Shown here: positions 13,652 through 14,624 of the stretch, piece by piece
Layout: every line of letters starts with the position of its first letter
Position numbering within the stretch: position 1 is the first letter of the stretch
Assembly: GCA_964293585.1 (NCBI GenBank)
Contig: CAXYYS010000052.1
Location: 1-14,624 of the forward strand
Reading direction: 5' to 3'
From: JAKVKY01 sp964293585
GTDB lineage: Bacteria > Bacillota > Negativicutes > Acidaminococcales > Acidaminococcaceae
DNA length: 14,624 nucleotides
Notes under the pieces: model-generated
What the model was told of the DNA's origin: nothing
Seen by the model: the letters and a program-made list of their open reading frames with translations, nothing else
Databases searched by the model: none
Made by a program: the position numbers and the translations under genes

Positions 13652-14095
13652 ATGTATAAGAAAATGGTCGTACCTGTAGATGGTTCTGAAACTTCCTGGA
13701 GGGCTTTACGTCAGGCCGTGGAACTGGGTGTTAAATTTGCCGGCAGCGAGATTATTGTTTTAACTGTTATCCAACCGTACAATAATGCGGCGCTCCTGGC
13801 CGTACCTCTGGATCATAATGTTATCAGCCAGAGCAATGCGGATATGGAACGCATCGGCAACGAAGTTTTGAAACAGGCCCGGGAAATCGTAGGTCCGAAT
13901 TATCCGGGCAAGGTTTCTTTTGAGATGGAAGTTGGCCATCCTTCTGAAAGAATTTTGGCGGTGACTAAGGAAAGCGGCGCCGATGCCATCATTATTGGCA
14001 GCCGTGGTTTGTCCGGTATCGCTGAGTTCTTCCTGGGCAGCGTCAGCTCCAAGATTTCTCAGTATGCTAACGTGCCGGTCCTCATCGTAAAATAA
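13652..14095 (+). CDS. Universal stress protein UspA family, full length
   Basis: A 147-residue single-domain UspA protein of normal length. It has the opening strand KKMVVPVDGSETSWRAL with D10, and the nucleotide-binding motif G-2x-G-9x-G-S at G116, G119, G129 and S130 (GSRGLSGIAEFFLGSVSSK), placing it in the ATP-binding class. The last strand is VPVLIVK. The family responds to starvation and other stress through nucleotide-dependent dimers; no specific target can be read. AAGGAGG lies just upstream. A second, shorter family member follows after 30 bp, probably from a tandem duplication. Confidence 0.93.
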   Translation: MYKKMVVPVDGSETSWRALRQAVELGVKFAGSEIIVLTVIQPYNNAALLAVPLDHNVISQSNADMERIGNEVLKQAREIVGPNYPGKVSFEMEVGHPSERILAVTKESGADAIIIGSRGLSGIAEFFLGSVSSKISQYANVPVLIVK

Positions 14096-14125
14096 AAGCG
14101 TTTCAAGCAAAGGAAGCGGTCAGAG

Positions 14126-14494
14126 ATGCTTAAACGAATCCTGGTAGCAGTGGACGGAAGCGCTTCGTCCTGGCGGGCGTTGGAATATGCCTGCGGACTG
14201 GCAGTTTTAAGCAAGGGTACCTTGATTATCCTTACGGTGCAGGAAGATAACGGGCAGGATATTTTAGGCCAGTCCCATGCTATCCTGGACGGACAGGAAG
14301 GTATTGAGGCGGAGTATGTGCTGGAAAATGGTTCCCATCCGGCCAGCAAGATCCTGGAAGTGGAAAAACGGGAACGGTGCGATACTCTCGTCACCGGTAC
14401 CAGGGGTCTGGGCACTGTGGAAGCCATGCTGCGCGGCAGTGTAAGTCAGATGCTGATGGAAGAAGCGGACGTACCCCTGATCGTAGTTAAGTAA
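14126..14494 (+). CDS. Universal stress protein UspA family, short paralogue
   Basis: A 122-residue UspA protein, about 25 residues shorter than its neighbour. The start (LKRILVAVDGSASSWRALEYA) and the nucleotide motif G91-2x-G94-9x-G104-S105 are intact, so ATP binding is still predicted. The shortening falls between the second strand (LIILTVQED, about 33-41) and the strand before the motif, where the full-length copy carries a long loop and helix around residues 44-80. The ATG at 14126 follows AAAGGAAG by about 9 nt. This is the last gene of the operon, with a strong terminator 44 bp downstream. Confidence 0.9.
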   Translation: MLKRILVAVDGSASSWRALEYACGLAVLSKGTLIILTVQEDNGQDILGQSHAILDGQEGIEAEYVLENGSHPASKILEVEKRERCDTLVTGTRGLGTVEAMLRGSVSQMLMEEADVPLIVVK

Positions 14495-14537
14495 GCGGCG
14501 TTTAGACGCCCGCGGTAAAAAAAGTGGTAACATGCAG

Positions 14538-14578
14538 AACGGCCTGCGTAAATTACTTTACGCAAGCCGTTTTTTTTG
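14538..14578 (+). terminator. Strong intrinsic terminator of the UspA operon
   Basis: A stem of about 15 bp (14538-14552 with 14557-14571, one mismatch at 14544/14565) closes a TTAC loop and runs into eight T residues (14570-14577). A smaller hairpin, GGCGT (14497-14501)/ACGCC (14506-14510), comes just after the stop codon. Confidence 0.9.
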
Positions 14579-14599
14579 TCTGTTTTGCTTTAGCGTTGG

Positions 14600-14624
14600 A
14601 CTCCGGAGACGAAGGCGACGGAGT
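14600..14624. repeat. Inverted repeat at the window end
   Basis: ACTCCG (14600-14605) and CGGAGT (14619-14624) are perfect inverted repeats around a 13-bp loop and run to the last base, so the element may continue outside. It could be part of a leader or terminator of the next gene; nothing more can be said. Confidence 0.3.

Noticed and set aside
1..14624. tRNA or rRNA genes, CRISPR arrays, insertion sequences, prophage genes
   Set aside because: I found no cloverleaf with a T-arm consensus, no rRNA-like sequence, no regularly spaced repeats, and no transposase or phage protein in any frame.

Overview
The window reads as a chromosomal segment of an anaerobic, Gram-positive-lineage bacterium. 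Strong AGGAGG-type ribosome binding sites precede nearly every gene, spacers are short, and base composition is near 50% G+C in the genes with A/T-rich promoters. A DcuC-type dicarboxylate carrier beside a cytosolic M20 peptidase, a V4R/c-di-GMP pair and several UspA proteins would fit a Negativicutes (Acidaminococcaceae-like) organism. That placement is an inference from gene style only.

Layout. (1) 128-732: a DinJ/RelB-YafQ type II toxin-antitoxin module with a perfect dyad between its -35 and -10, closed by a good terminator. (2) 817-4565: a phosphate-starvation operon, pstS-pstC-pstA-pstB, behind three 11-bp-phased Pho-box-like repeats. A hairpin after pstS probably sets its excess over the membrane genes. 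No phoU follows in this window. (3) 4566-5171: about 600 bp without a credible protein gene. It holds a long hairpin of roughly 175-200 nt, a perfect 15-bp bidirectional terminator, and a second multi-branched inverted-repeat cluster. (4) 5172-7771, minus strand: M20 tripeptidase-like peptidase followed by a DcuC-family carrier. (5) 8054-10308, plus strand: a stand-alone V4R sensor protein and a degenerate-GGDEF/intact-EAL protein, 14 bp apart, forming a probable c-di-GMP sensing and hydrolysis pair. It ends in a long terminator shared with the convergent genes. (6) 10479-11940, minus strand: a HAD phosphatase and a secreted pentapeptide-repeat protein in one transcription unit. (7) 12132-14494, plus strand: a DUF190 protein, then a tight four-gene unit (DUF697-like membrane protein, three-helix membrane protein, two UspA proteins) ending in a strong terminator.

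Most protein genes belong to known families. The least explained parts are the two foldable elements between pstB and the carrier gene, the V4R/EAL pairing, and the membrane-protein/UspA operon.
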